DNA of 64,000 nt from CBDCFL01 sp965216135 (GTDB lineage: Bacteria; Pseudomonadota; Alphaproteobacteria; Rhodobacterales; Rhodobacteraceae): the NCBI GenBank assembly GCA_965216135.1, contig CBDCFL010000019.1, positions 1-64,000 on the forward strand. Direction: 5' to 3'. The first letter of the stretch is position 1. Each line of letters opens with the position of its first letter. The translations under genes were made by a program, and so were the position numbers. The notes beneath the pieces were generated by a model, which searched no databases, had not been told where the DNA came from, and worked only from the letters and a program-made list of their open reading frames with translations. This document shows positions 36,381 to 44,424 of the stretch, piece by piece.

Positions 36381-37022
36381 ATGAACTGGGATATTACCCC
36401 GGGTCTGTTGCTGCGCGCATATGCCTCTGGGATATTCCCCATGGCCGAAAGCGCCGACGACCCGGAAGTTCATTGGGTAGACCCGTCACGGCGGGGCGTT
36501 CTGCCGCTCGACGGGCTGCATCTGTCGCGCAGCCTGAAAAGGGCAATCCGTGCTGAACATTATCAGGTAAGTTTTGATGCCGAATTTGCAGGCGTGGTGC
36601 AGGGGTGCGCTGAGCGGCAAGAGACATGGATCAACGCCACGATCGCTGAGCTTTATGCGGCGCTCTTTAAGCGCAGTTATGCGCATTCGCAGGAAATTTG
36701 GGCGGACGGCGTGCTGATCGGCGGGGTTTACGGTGTCGCGATCGGTGCTGCGTTTTTCGGTGAAAGCATGTTTTCGCGCCAGCGTGACGCATCAAAGATC
36801 GCACTGGCCTATTTGGTGGACCGCCTGAAATTGACCGGATTTCAACTATTTGACACGCAATTCGGCACGCCGCACTTGCAAACACTCGGCGGGTGCGAAA
36901 TCAGCCGACAGGAATACCTTGGCCGGCTGGAAAACGCTGTTGAGCAATCGGCGGACATAACCGTTTTGCCGGTGCCTCAGTCGGCTGCTGCAATATTGCA
37001 GCGTAACGCCCAGACATCGTAA
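36381..37022 (+). CDS. aat: Leucyl/phenylalanyl-tRNA-protein transferase
   Basis: 213 residues. Typical motifs are GIFPMAES, VHWVDPSRRGVLPL, SFDAEFAGVVQGCA and FGESMFSRQRDASKIAL, then LFDTQFGTPHLQTLGG. It adds Leu or Phe to N-terminal Arg/Lys of proteins for ClpAP degradation (N-end rule). The last 46 bp overlap the convergent DUF2155 gene. Intact. Confidence 0.96.
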   Translation: MNWDITPGLLLRAYASGIFPMAESADDPEVHWVDPSRRGVLPLDGLHLSRSLKRAIRAEHYQVSFDAEFAGVVQGCAERQETWINATIAELYAALFKRSYAHSQEIWADGVLIGGVYGVAIGAAFFGESMFSRQRDASKIALAYLVDRLKLTGFQLFDTQFGTPHLQTLGGCEISRQEYLGRLENAVEQSADITVLPVPQSAAAILQRNAQTS

Positions 37023-37414
37023 CGCGGATCATCCAGTGCGTTGAGCGCGGGGCTTGATGCGATCATCCAGCCGGCGAAAACCGGCTCGGCGGTGCCGTCA
37101 TTGGTGATTGTGACAAAAGCAAACGCGTCGCCGTTTGGATTGAGCGTCGGGTATCTGCATTCCGACAGTGTGACGCTCAGGCGTCCGATACGCTGAGATT
37201 GTCCGGGCGCGATGGTAAGATCGACAAGGGTGCCGGATATTTTGTCGAGCGCCCTGAGCACTCCGCCCGCCGGCGCTGTTTCAGCGCTTGGCGTCAGCTG
37301 CAATGCCCCAAGGGGCGTGACGGCAATGGCATCGCCCGGTGCGGCCGGCGCATCCTGCGCAGCGGCAACATCGGGCACCGACAACGCCAGCGCGAGCCCG
37401 AGGGCTAACCTCAT
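36977..37414 (-). CDS. DUF2155 domain-containing periplasmic protein
   Basis: 145 residues. A signal peptide (MRLALGLALALSVPDVAAA) is followed by the DUF2155 pattern: LRALDKISGTLVDLTIAPGQ, then LSVTLSECRYPTLNPNGDAF and the C-terminal VFAGWMIASSPALNALDDP, with YDVWALRC at the end. The function is unknown. The ATG overlaps the mlaD-like stop (ATGA), so the two are translated together. The gene order aat-DUF2155-mlaD-NDUFA12 is a common alphaproteobacterial block. Confidence 0.9.
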   Translation of the reverse strand: MRLALGLALALSVPDVAAAQDAPAAPGDAIAVTPLGALQLTPSAETAPAGGVLRALDKISGTLVDLTIAPGQSQRIGRLSVTLSECRYPTLNPNGDAFAFVTITNDGTAEPVFAGWMIASSPALNALDDPRYDVWALRCNIAAAD

Positions 37415-37860
37415 TCCTGCCCGCCTGAGACGAACCGCAGCAATAATTGCACGATGCTGACAGAGCCTTGTGTATCCTTGATCTCGGCACCAGGGTCAAA
37501 GTTGAATAGCGATCCCCCGGGCAGCAGTTCCACAAACGACCCGCCCAGCAGCCCTTCGGATGAGACCACAACCGCGGTGTCGTCGGGCAGGCTTACGTCT
37601 GATGCAACGGTGAAACGTGCATCGGCGCGAAACGTTTCGGCATTCAGATCAAGCGCGGTGACGGTGCCAACCTTGACCCCCGACATACGCACGTCCGTGC
37701 CCACCGATACACCTTCGACCGAGCGAAATGAGGCCCAGTATTCATTTGCGCTGCCGCCGGTAGTCGCACCACCGGTAATCTGTGCGGCGTAGATCAGAAA
37801 GCCGACCGCACCAGCCAGAACAGCCGAACCGACGAGAACTTCTGTGGTGTTTTCAGCCAT
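37411..37860 (-). CDS. mlaD: MlaD-type MCE domain lipid-transport protein
   Basis: 149 residues. An N-terminal membrane anchor (VLVGSAVLAGAVGFLIYAAQ) is followed by one MCE domain (YWASFRSVEGVSVGTDVRMS, GVKVGTVTALDL, SEGLLGGSFVELLPGG). MlaD forms a hexameric ring that binds phospholipid between the MlaFEB inner-membrane complex and periplasmic MlaC. mlaE, mlaF and mlaC are not adjacent here. The start at 37860 is chosen from the typical N-terminus (MAENTTEVLVG); it overlaps the NDUFA12 gene by 8 bp. Confidence 0.9.
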   Translation of the reverse strand: MAENTTEVLVGSAVLAGAVGFLIYAAQITGGATTGGSANEYWASFRSVEGVSVGTDVRMSGVKVGTVTALDLNAETFRADARFTVASDVSLPDDTAVVVSSEGLLGGSFVELLPGGSLFNFDPGAEIKDTQGSVSIVQLLLRFVSGGQE

Positions 37861-38248
37861 CGGATTTGTCTGGGCTCCAAGCTTCATAATCGCGCCGGTC
37901 AGCCGCACTTGCCTGACGCATCGATCCAGTGGGGGCGTAGGCAAGGGGCGAGCCCGTCAGATTTGCCTGATGCGGCTTTTCCCAGCTTTTATGGGTCAGC
38001 GGCGCATTTGTCGGTGGCTCGTCAAATGTGTGATGCAGCCAGCCATGCCAATCCGGGCTGACCCGGCTGGCCTCGGCCTCGCCGTTGAATATCACCCAGC
38101 GGCGGTTTCCTTTTTTTGATTGATAGTAGATGTTGCCCTGACCATCTGCGCCGACCTTCTGGCCGCGCCGCCAGGTGTGTATCTGAGTGTTGAGCGTCTG
38201 GCCGTTCCACCAGGTCACAGTGCGCAGTAACAGCCTCAGAATGCCCAT
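37853..38248 (-). CDS. NADH:ubiquinone oxidoreductase accessory subunit NDUFA12-like
   Basis: 131 residues: MGILRLLLRTVTWWNGQTLN, then TWRRGQKVGADGQGNIYYQS, NRRWVIFNGEAEASRVSPDW and HGWLHHTFDEPPT. These are the hallmarks of the NDUFA12/B17.2 family, an accessory subunit of complex I in alphaproteobacteria and mitochondria. First gene of a minus-strand unit NDUFA12-mlaD-DUF2155. Confidence 0.95.
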   Translation of the reverse strand: MGILRLLLRTVTWWNGQTLNTQIHTWRRGQKVGADGQGNIYYQSKKGNRRWVIFNGEAEASRVSPDWHGWLHHTFDEPPTNAPLTHKSWEKPHQANLTGSPLAYAPTGSMRQASAADRRDYEAWSPDKSDG

Positions 38249-38337
38249 CGAATTCTCCGATCGCCGGTCTGTCCCCGATATGGCCGATCATGGAGACAAG
38301 GTCCAGCAATTTGGGGGTTCTTTGGGCTAGAAAGGGT

Positions 38338-38366
38338 GAAGCCCGCCTAGGCAGTAGGCGGGCTTC
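38338..38366. terminator. Strong hairpin between opposed units
   Basis: A perfect 12-bp stem (GAAGCCCGCCTA / TAGGCGGGCTTC) with a 5-nt loop, 58 bp beyond the small membrane protein stop (38424). There is no long T-run on either side; the minus side has TTTC a few bases after the stem. Probably the terminator of the minus-strand gene at 38424. Confidence 0.55.
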
Positions 38367-38423
38367 AATCTGGGCCACATTGAGCGGTTTGGGACGAGGT
38401 TGCGGACCCGGATTATCTTTTTG

Positions 38424-38594
38424 TCAGGTGAGCAGCATGTTGCTGCCGACGACCGTTACCGTAACTGCCAGCACGAGGAATATTCTTGATTGTGCCCAGG
38501 CCGGTGCGAGGTTGACACCGGCGGTCTGGAAGATCACGAAAATGCCGAAGAACATCATCATCCAGCTGGTGGCATAAATAGTCATGTCGATCAT
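38424..38594 (-). CDS. Small two-helix membrane protein
   Basis: 56 residues with two hydrophobic segments (TSWMMMFFGIFVIFQTAGV and IFLVLAVTVTVVGSNMLLT) joined by a short loop NLAPAWAQSR. The start is ATG 38594; the open frame runs upstream to 38801 but passes through a palindrome and overlaps the next gene's end. The family is not recognised. Confidence 0.6.
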   Translation of the reverse strand: MIDMTIYATSWMMMFFGIFVIFQTAGVNLAPAWAQSRIFLVLAVTVTVVGSNMLLT

Positions 38595-38622
38595 CGGAAT
38601 ATCCCGTTTCGTCTTTTTGCGG

Positions 38623-38654
38623 GTGTCCCGGACCCGGCAGAAGGTCCGGGACAC
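38623..38654. repeat. GTGTCCCGGACC palindrome (REP-like)
   Basis: A perfect 12-bp inverted repeat GTGTCCCGGACC / GGTCCGGGACAC with an 8-nt loop, in the gap between two minus-strand genes. The core GTCCCGGA is shared with the hairpins at 26319-26382. A second small stem (GGCACC gtga GGTGCC) follows directly. Confidence 0.65.
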
Positions 38655-38688
38655 CTCGCGCGGCACCGTGAGGTGCCAGCATGCATCC

Positions 38689-39381
38689 TTATGAGCTGGT
38701 GAATCTCGAAATGATCCAATCGCGGATTGTGTTGAACAACGAGTCCGAGATCGGTTTGTTGGCGATGTCGTCGAGCGTTGTTTCCTCGGCACCGTAGTCA
38801 TACGTAATAAAGGAGTCTTGCGCCGAGCTCAGAACCACGACCTGCGAGTTATAGTCGAGGATTTGCTGATATTCCTCGTTGGTCAGTGTGAGCGGCGGAA
38901 GCAAACCGCCAAGGTCGGCGTCGATGGCGGCGATGTCATAGTAGGTGTTGCCATTGGCATCCACCAGCGCATAGCCGGACAGATCAGTCCCTGGAAACGG
39001 CAATCCGGCCAAAGTGCCGGTTTCGTCGATCACGGCCTGTTCAACCGTCCAGCCCGCAAGGATCAGCTCTTCGTACAGAGCCAGTTTTCCAGGCATCGAG
39101 TTGGGGTTCATATTGTCGGAATTGTTGTTCCAGGCATTCAGATTGCCCAGTTCCGAAGGATGCACACCAAGCGCCAGCGCAACCGCATTGCCCTGGCCTT
39201 TGTAGACTTTGGCCGACGCGGATTTGTTTTGCTTGCCTTTACCTTTGGATTTGCCTTTTGACTTGTCGCTTTTCGCATAGGCGACATCAGGCAGCATCAT
39301 TGTGCCGACAACAGCAGTTGCGCCCAGGAGCGCAATTGAAAGGCACGTCACTTTTACAAATGTCTTCGGAAGCGTGAACAA
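38689..39381 (-). CDS. Secreted protein with Lys-Gly-rich N-terminus
   Basis: About 230 residues from TTG 39381, which has GGAG upstream; longer in-frame starts reach 39462 but place the signal too far in. The signal peptide core (VTCLSIALLGATAVVGTMML) ends DVAYA. A basic tract (KSDKSKGKSKGKGKQNKSAS) follows, then an acidic/neutral domain (GQGNAVALALGVHPSELGNL, then TLTNEEYQQILDYNSQVVVL). I do not recognise the fold. It is divergent from the PepSY-like gene, whose C-terminus carries a similar SKGKGK tract, with 160 bp between the starts. Confidence 0.65.
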   Translation of the reverse strand: MFTLPKTFVKVTCLSIALLGATAVVGTMMLPDVAYAKSDKSKGKSKGKGKQNKSASAKVYKGQGNAVALALGVHPSELGNLNAWNNNSDNMNPNSMPGKLALYEELILAGWTVEQAVIDETGTLAGLPFPGTDLSGYALVDANGNTYYDIAAIDADLGGLLPPLTLTNEEYQQILDYNSQVVVLSSAQDSFITYDYGAEETTLDDIANKPISDSLFNTIRDWIISRFTSS

Positions 39382-39540
39382 ATCGTTTCTCCAGTTTGCC
39401 CGTTTCGTTCTTTCGGCCCAACTATCACAGTGGCGAATCATTATGGCCGTGCTTGACCACAACTAACCATTTCATTGTTGAACCGACGCGCAACACCCCA
39501 TTCACGCTCCATTCATGTTGGCTTTGCTAGGTCTGAGGCC

Positions 39541-39942
39541 ATGATTCGGCGTATAGCCATACTCGCGTTTACCGCAACGATGTTGGTTTCAACCGCCCAT
39601 GCAGAGGTGCGTGAGGTTGACCAGGACGAATTGCGCTCAGCGGTTCAAGCCGGCGAGGGCATTGGCCTTGGCACGATCCTGAAAGTCGTTGCCCAGCATA
39701 TCGACGGCGAAAGTGTTGACGTGCGCGTCTTTAATGCGGACGGGCTGATTTATCATATCCTCATGATGCTGCCGAACGGCAAAATGGCGTATGTTTTTAT
39801 CAATGCGGAGACGGGCGCATTCATTTCGCCCAGATCAAGCCGCGCCGCTGAGGTGCAGGCCCTTGCCAAGAAAACCAAGGGTAACAACGGCAAAGGCAAG
39901 GGGGCCAGCAAAAGCAAGGGCAAAGGCAAAGGCAATAACTGA
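39541..39942 (+). CDS. PepSY-like periplasmic protein with Lys-Gly tail
   Basis: 133 residues. The signal peptide is MIRRIAILAFTATMLVSTAH-A. The middle (VREVDQDELRSAVQAGEGIG, then MAYVFINAETGAFISPRSS) has the PepSY-like strand pattern. The C-terminus is GNNGKGKGASKSKGKGKGNN. PepSY-like genes often precede a two-component pair, and here a response regulator and kinase follow after the nested IS pair. Its TGA stop (39940-39942) is exactly the target duplication of IS630-B2, so the coding sequence is unharmed but it is cut off from the kinase genes by 2.3 kb. Confidence 0.7.
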   Translation: MIRRIAILAFTATMLVSTAHAEVREVDQDELRSAVQAGEGIGLGTILKVVAQHIDGESVDVRVFNADGLIYHILMMLPNGKMAYVFINAETGAFISPRSSRAAEVQALAKKTKGNNGKGKGASKSKGKGKGNN

Positions 39943-40107
39943 TACCAACGGCCCTAGTCGTTGACCGTTTTGGCCCATTGTCTGGTAGTGATTGACGTGA
40001 TTGCGGTTTTGTCGTTTGCAAAGAAGTTCCATGCTTTGCAACACCTGTCGACGATCTGCTCATAATTGTCGAAGACGGATATGGCGAGCTTGTTGGCACG
40101 CAGATAA

Positions 40108-41269
40108 TACCAGCGGCATTTAACATTGACCGATATGGGCCCATTTTCGCATTCCGATTGATGTGATGGTTTCGGGCTGTGCGATGAGCTTGTTCCAAGC
40201 TTCGCATCCAGCATCGACGATGGCATTGTAGTCTTCGAACACGCGGTTGGAGAGCCAATTGGCGCGCAAGTACTGCCAGATATTTTCCACCGGGTTCAGT
40301 TCCGGAGCGCGCGATGGCAGCAGGATGATGGTGAGGTTCTTCGGGACTTTGAGTTTGCCGGTGGTGTGCCATCCGGCCCGATCCATCAGCACAACCGCAT
40401 GGGCCTTTCGGGCGACGTGGCGGCTGATCTCGTCGAGATGCATCTGCATGGCTTGCGCGTCCGCCCAAGGCAGCATGAGCGCCGCCCCCTTGCCGTGAGC
40501 CGGACAGATGGCGCCGAACAGATAGGCGTTGTGATAGCGCTGATCGGCCGGCTGGCGGGGGCGCGTGCCCTTTCTCGCCCACAGGCGCGTCAGGCCATTC
40601 TTCTGGCCAAGGCGTGCTTCGTCCTGGAACCAGATCTCCACCGGCGTTCCCGCTGGCAGGTCAGCTATATGCACCTGGAGCGTGTCGGCGAAGTTTTTTT
40701 TAAACGCCTCGATGATCCGCTTATCCTGCCTGGGATGCTGCGGGCGGGCGCTGATATGGGCAAAGCCCAGTTCGCCAAGCAGTCTGGATATCCCGCGCTC
40801 GGAATAGATGACGCCAAAGCGCGCCTCGATCACCCGCTTCAGGTCGATCCGCCGCCAGCGGACAACCCCGTCCACCGCCGGATCGGGGCCGGTCTCGACA
40901 ATCTCGCCAAGTTCTTTCATCTGGACATCGCTCAGGTAGCGCGTCCGGCCCGCGCCCTTGCGGTTGGTGAGGCCATCCGGTCCCTCTTCGTTGAACCGGT
41001 GAACCCAGTCCCGCAGGGTTTGGCGATCCATCCCACCGATCCTTGCGGCCTCTCCACGGCGCATGCCATCGTAGACCGCCGCAAGAGACAACAGACGGCG
41101 GCTCTGCCGGGCATCCTTGCAACGGCTGGCGAGTTTACGAAGGTGGCGGGCATCAAAGTCGCGACGAAGCGGAACACTGGCTGGCATGGCGATCCTCCTT
41201 TGCCAACCTTGAATCAGATCAAAACCGATTTGGGAATCCCCACAGAGTCAGAAATTGATGCCGTTGGTA
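40108..41269 (-). mobile_element. IS630-family element type A, copy 2, nested
   Basis: Inserted in the type B transposase gene at GGGCTTATCTG with TAA at 40105-40107 and 41270-41272. Same length (1162 bp) as copies 1 and 3. Confidence 0.95.
40120..41187 (-). CDS. IS630-family transposase (type A, copy 2)
   Basis: 355 residues, the same protein as at 17158-18225, with all DDE motifs and the A8 tract. Intact. Confidence 0.95.
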   Translation of the reverse strand: MPASVPLRRDFDARHLRKLASRCKDARQSRRLLSLAAVYDGMRRGEAARIGGMDRQTLRDWVHRFNEEGPDGLTNRKGAGRTRYLSDVQMKELGEIVETGPDPAVDGVVRWRRIDLKRVIEARFGVIYSERGISRLLGELGFAHISARPQHPRQDKRIIEAFKKNFADTLQVHIADLPAGTPVEIWFQDEARLGQKNGLTRLWARKGTRPRQPADQRYHNAYLFGAICPAHGKGAALMLPWADAQAMQMHLDEISRHVARKAHAVVLMDRAGWHTTGKLKVPKNLTIILLPSRAPELNPVENIWQYLRANWLSNRVFEDYNAIVDAGCEAWNKLIAQPETITSIGMRKWAHIGQC

Positions 41270-41675
41270 TAAGCCCACACATTTTCCATCGGGTTGAGTT
41301 CAGGGGAATAGGGCGGGAGTTTGAGCAGGGTGATGTTGTCGGGTACCTCCAGCTCTGCCGAACCGTGCCAGCCAGCGCCATCCAGAATGAGCAGGGCATG
41401 TGCGCCCGATGCGACGGTTTTAGCGATCTCGGCGAGATGCGCGCTCATGGCCTGTGTGTCGGCATGTGGCATGATCAGAGCGGCCGCTTCAGCCCGTTCC
41501 GGGCAGACGGCGCCGAAAATGTAGCTCCAGATATAGCGGGTGTCGCGCGGGGCACGGGGGCGTGTTCCACGCTCGGCCCAGATACGGGTGAGCGTGCCCT
41601 GCTGGCCAACCCGCGCTTCATCCTGAAACCATATCTCCAGGGGCTTGCTGCGGGCTGTTTCCGGCAAGGCTGCTT

Positions 41676-42185
41676 CTACCTCTGCGGCGAAGTTTTTTTA
41701 AAAGCCTCCTGTGCATCCGGGTCGGATTTCGGATGCTGCGGGCGCACCGACAGACGCCGAAAGCCCAGGCTTGCCAATTGTTTGCCAACAGTTCGCTCAT
41801 GCATGGTGACGCCGAAGCGCTCTTCGATCTTGCGTTTCAGATCAATGCGCCGCCAGCGCACAACCCCATCGGTTTCGGGGTCGGGACCCGCCCGAACCAT
41901 TTCCGCCAACTCCTCCTTCTGTGCCGCGCTCAGCAGACAGGGTGGATCCGGCGGGCGACGGTTGAACAGGCCCGACACGCCCTCCGCATTGTAACGGTGG
42001 GCCCAATCCCGCAGCGTCTGCCGATCCATGCCGCAGTTTTCTGCCGCCGTCTTGCGGTCAACCCCATCCAGAACCAGGGCAATCGCCAACATCCGTCGCG
42101 CCGCTTTCCCATCCCGGCACCGCGCCGCTTCCTGGCGAAGCTCGCCTGCGGACTTGTCTTTGCGCGTAATCCTTACTGCCATCAA
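41676..42185 (-). CDS. IS630 type B transposase, N-terminal frame (copy 2)
   Basis: Same as 5455-5964, but with ATG (MAVRITRKDKSAGEL) in place of ACG. It ends EAFKKTSPQR after the A7 tract. The matching catalytic frame (from 41667 downwards) is destroyed by IS630-A2 after MENVWAY, so this copy can make only the DNA-binding part. Confidence 0.8.
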   Translation of the reverse strand: MMAVRITRKDKSAGELRQEAARCRDGKAARRMLAIALVLDGVDRKTAAENCGMDRQTLRDWAHRYNAEGVSGLFNRRPPDPPCLLSAAQKEELAEMVRAGPDPETDGVVRWRRIDLKRKIEERFGVTMHERTVGKQLASLGFRRLSVRPQHPKSDPDAQEAFKKTSPQR

Positions 42186-42398
42186 AGCCTCCCTTGCCTT
42201 GATGCCACTGAATCAGATCACGCCGCTCGTGGGAATCCCCTTGAGTCAAATCTGGGGGCCGTTGGTATGATCTCAAAGCCGCCGCGCCACGAGCTTATCC
42301 GCACCGCGCCCTAAAATAACCCAAATCTAGTCACGCTTGTGCAGGGATTTTTGTTTCTTATCCGGAAACAAGAACGGGAAACAGACGAGTTGACGGAA

Positions 42399-43058
42399 AT
42401 GCGGTTGCGGCTAGCAGAAGACGAAATGGTGTTGTCAGACCAGATCAAACGGGTACTTTCGACCGAAGGGCACGTTGTCGATGTGGCGCATGACGGTGAC
42501 GAAGCCATGTTCATGGGCTCAACCGAGCCCTATGACCTTGTCATCCTGGACATCGGGCTTCCTAACCGCGACGGAATTTCCGTTCTCAAACGCTGGCGCA
42601 GCGATGGCGTGACTTTGCCGGTTCTGATCTTGACCGCCCGTGACGGCTGGTCAGAGCGGGTGGACGGTCTGGATGCCGGCACCGACGATTATATGACCAA
42701 ACCGTTCCACTTGCAGGAGCTTTCGGCGCGCGTGCGCGCGATGCTGCGCCGGGTGGCCGGACGCACCAAGACGCTGTTTGAAAAGGGCAATGTTGTCTAC
42801 GATACGCGCACCAACCGGGTCACGGTTGACGGCATTCCGGTCGATCTGACCAGCCAGGAAGCCGCCGTTCTTGCCTATCTGATCCACAATTCGGGCCGGT
42901 TGATATCGCGCACCGAGTTGTCCGAGCATATCTATGAATATGACGGCGACCGCGACAGCAATACGATCGCGGTTTTCGTCACCAGATTACGCAAAAAACT
43001 GGGGCCCGATCTGATCCGTACCGTCCGCGGACGTGGATACATGATCGACGAGGATTAA
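42399..43058 (+). CDS. OmpR/PhoB-type response regulator
   Basis: 219 residues. The receiver domain (1-115) has acidic residues AEDE, the phospho-acceptor Asp in LVILDIGLPNRDG, Thr in ILTARDG and Lys in YMTKPF. The winged-helix domain (125-218) has TSQEAAVLAYLIHNSGRLIS and VFVTRLRKKLG. The start at 42399 (MRLRLAEDEM) matches the family. The histidine kinase starts on the last base of the stop codon, so it is co-translated. The former upstream neighbour, the PepSY-like gene, is now 2.3 kb away. Confidence 0.93.
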   Translation: MRLRLAEDEMVLSDQIKRVLSTEGHVVDVAHDGDEAMFMGSTEPYDLVILDIGLPNRDGISVLKRWRSDGVTLPVLILTARDGWSERVDGLDAGTDDYMTKPFHLQELSARVRAMLRRVAGRTKTLFEKGNVVYDTRTNRVTVDGIPVDLTSQEAAVLAYLIHNSGRLISRTELSEHIYEYDGDRDSNTIAVFVTRLRKKLGPDLIRTVRGRGYMIDED

Positions 43059-44424
43059 TGCGCTCACTCAGAAGCTGGGCAATTCTGGGCGGCTCGCTTT
43101 GGGCCGCCTCAATTGTTTTGATCGGCGGGTTCGCACTTTTCACTTTTTTCGGCAGCGCAACCCAGCAGCGTTTCGACGACGCGCTTCTGGCCAATCATCT
43201 GCAAGTTGTTGTCGCACTTACCAATTCCGGCGGCGACCCGGAGCTTGTCACAACATTTCTCAGCAATCCAGAATTTGACCGCCCCTATTCCGGCAGTTAC
43301 TGGCAGGCGGCTGGCCCGGACGAAGTTTATCTGACTTCGCGGTCGTGTTTGACGAGTTTCTGCCCGACGCCGTCGAACCAAAGTCATACAGAAAATTTTG
43401 GGAAGGCGAGGGCCCGGCCGAAGTTGTGCGGGGCGTCTTTCAGGAGATCGAGCTGGCCGACGGCACGTCCTGGGTGGTTTCGGTGGCCGAAAACGTATCG
43501 GCCCTGCGCGCCGAGCAGCGACAGATACGGCGAAGCCTTGTGTCGACGCTTGGGCTGATCGGGGCTTTGGGTGTTGCCGCTGCGGTGCTGCTGACCTCAA
43601 TAATCGTTCGCCCGCTTGCGAAGCTGCGCGAAGATGTCAGCCACAGGTGGGACGACGGCACCGGCCTGACCCCGGGCGATTATCCGGAGGAGGTCGCGCC
43701 GCTGGTGTCCGACATCAACACACTTTTGGCGCGCAACCGCGAGATTGTCGATCGCGCCTGGCGCCAGACCGCGGATATGGCCCATGCGCTGAAGACCCCG
43801 TCGGCGATTTTGCGCAACGAGTTGGAGGTTATCGGATCAAAAGGCGGTGAGGTCACCCAGGCCCAGGAGGCCCTGACCCGGATTGACGCGCAATTGCTGC
43901 GTTCGCTGGCGCGCATTCGCTCAGCGAATACCAGTGCAGGGCTGGCCCAGAAAATATCGCTGCCGCGTTCAGTGGAACGCCTGGCCAGGCTGTTCCGGTC
44001 GATGCACGAGGCCAAGGCGCGCGAGCTGACAACGCAGGTGCCGGACGAGCTGATGTTGCCGATGGATGCCCAGGATCTTGAGGAAGTACTCGGCAATCTG
44101 CTTGAAAACGCGTTCAAATACTCCGATGGCAATGTCCGAGTAACTGCCGAGCAGCGCAGCAAAACGGTGATATTCACGATTGAAGACGACGGCGCCGGCA
44201 TCCCCGAAGCCGCGCGCCGCGAAGCGTTGCGCTCGGGCGTGCGGCTGGACACGTCCAAGCCCGGCACCGGCCTGGGTCTGGCGATAGCGGCGGACCTGTT
44301 GCAGGCCTATGGTGGTGATCTTGAACTTGATCAGTCGCAAATCCTTGGCGGGCTGCGCGCGACATGCACGGTTCCAATAACCCCGCTGTCCACCGGTCTC
44401 AGCGCTCTGGCAGCGAAAATCTGA
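43058..44424 (+). pseudogene. Sensor histidine kinase, frameshifted in the sensor domain
   Basis: The first frame has membrane segment 1 (SLWAASIVLIGGFALFTFF) and the start of the periplasmic part, ending in phase at SRS near 43344. One missing base there (CTG read as TG) moves to the frame FDEFLPDAVEPKSYRKFWEG. Membrane segment 2 is GLIGALGVAAAVLLTSIIV, followed by HAMP, the H-box DMAHALKTPSAIL, the N-box NLLENAFKYSD and the G-boxes DDGAGIPEAA and GTGLGLAIA. Apart from one base the protein is complete. It would sense a periplasmic signal and phosphorylate the adjacent regulator. A sequencing slip is possible. Confidence 0.8.

Larger units (their letters stand above)
39943..42267 (-). mobile_element. 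IS630-family element type B, copy 2, interrupted by type A copy 2
   Basis: Ends TACCAACGGCCCTAG and GGGGGCCGTTGGTA, flanked by TGA at 39940-39942 and 42268-42270. Its length of 2325 equals 1160 (type B) + 1162 (type A) + 3 (TAA duplicated), which confirms the nesting. The N-terminal frame is 41676-42185 (start MAVRIT) and the A7 tract is near 41693-41699. The catalytic frame is split: 41248-41667 plus a tail at 39950-40107. Confidence 0.93.

Noticed and set aside
40366..41994. 542-codon plus-strand open frame
   Set aside because: Runs antisense across the nested IS630 pair, joining the reverse strands of two transposase genes.
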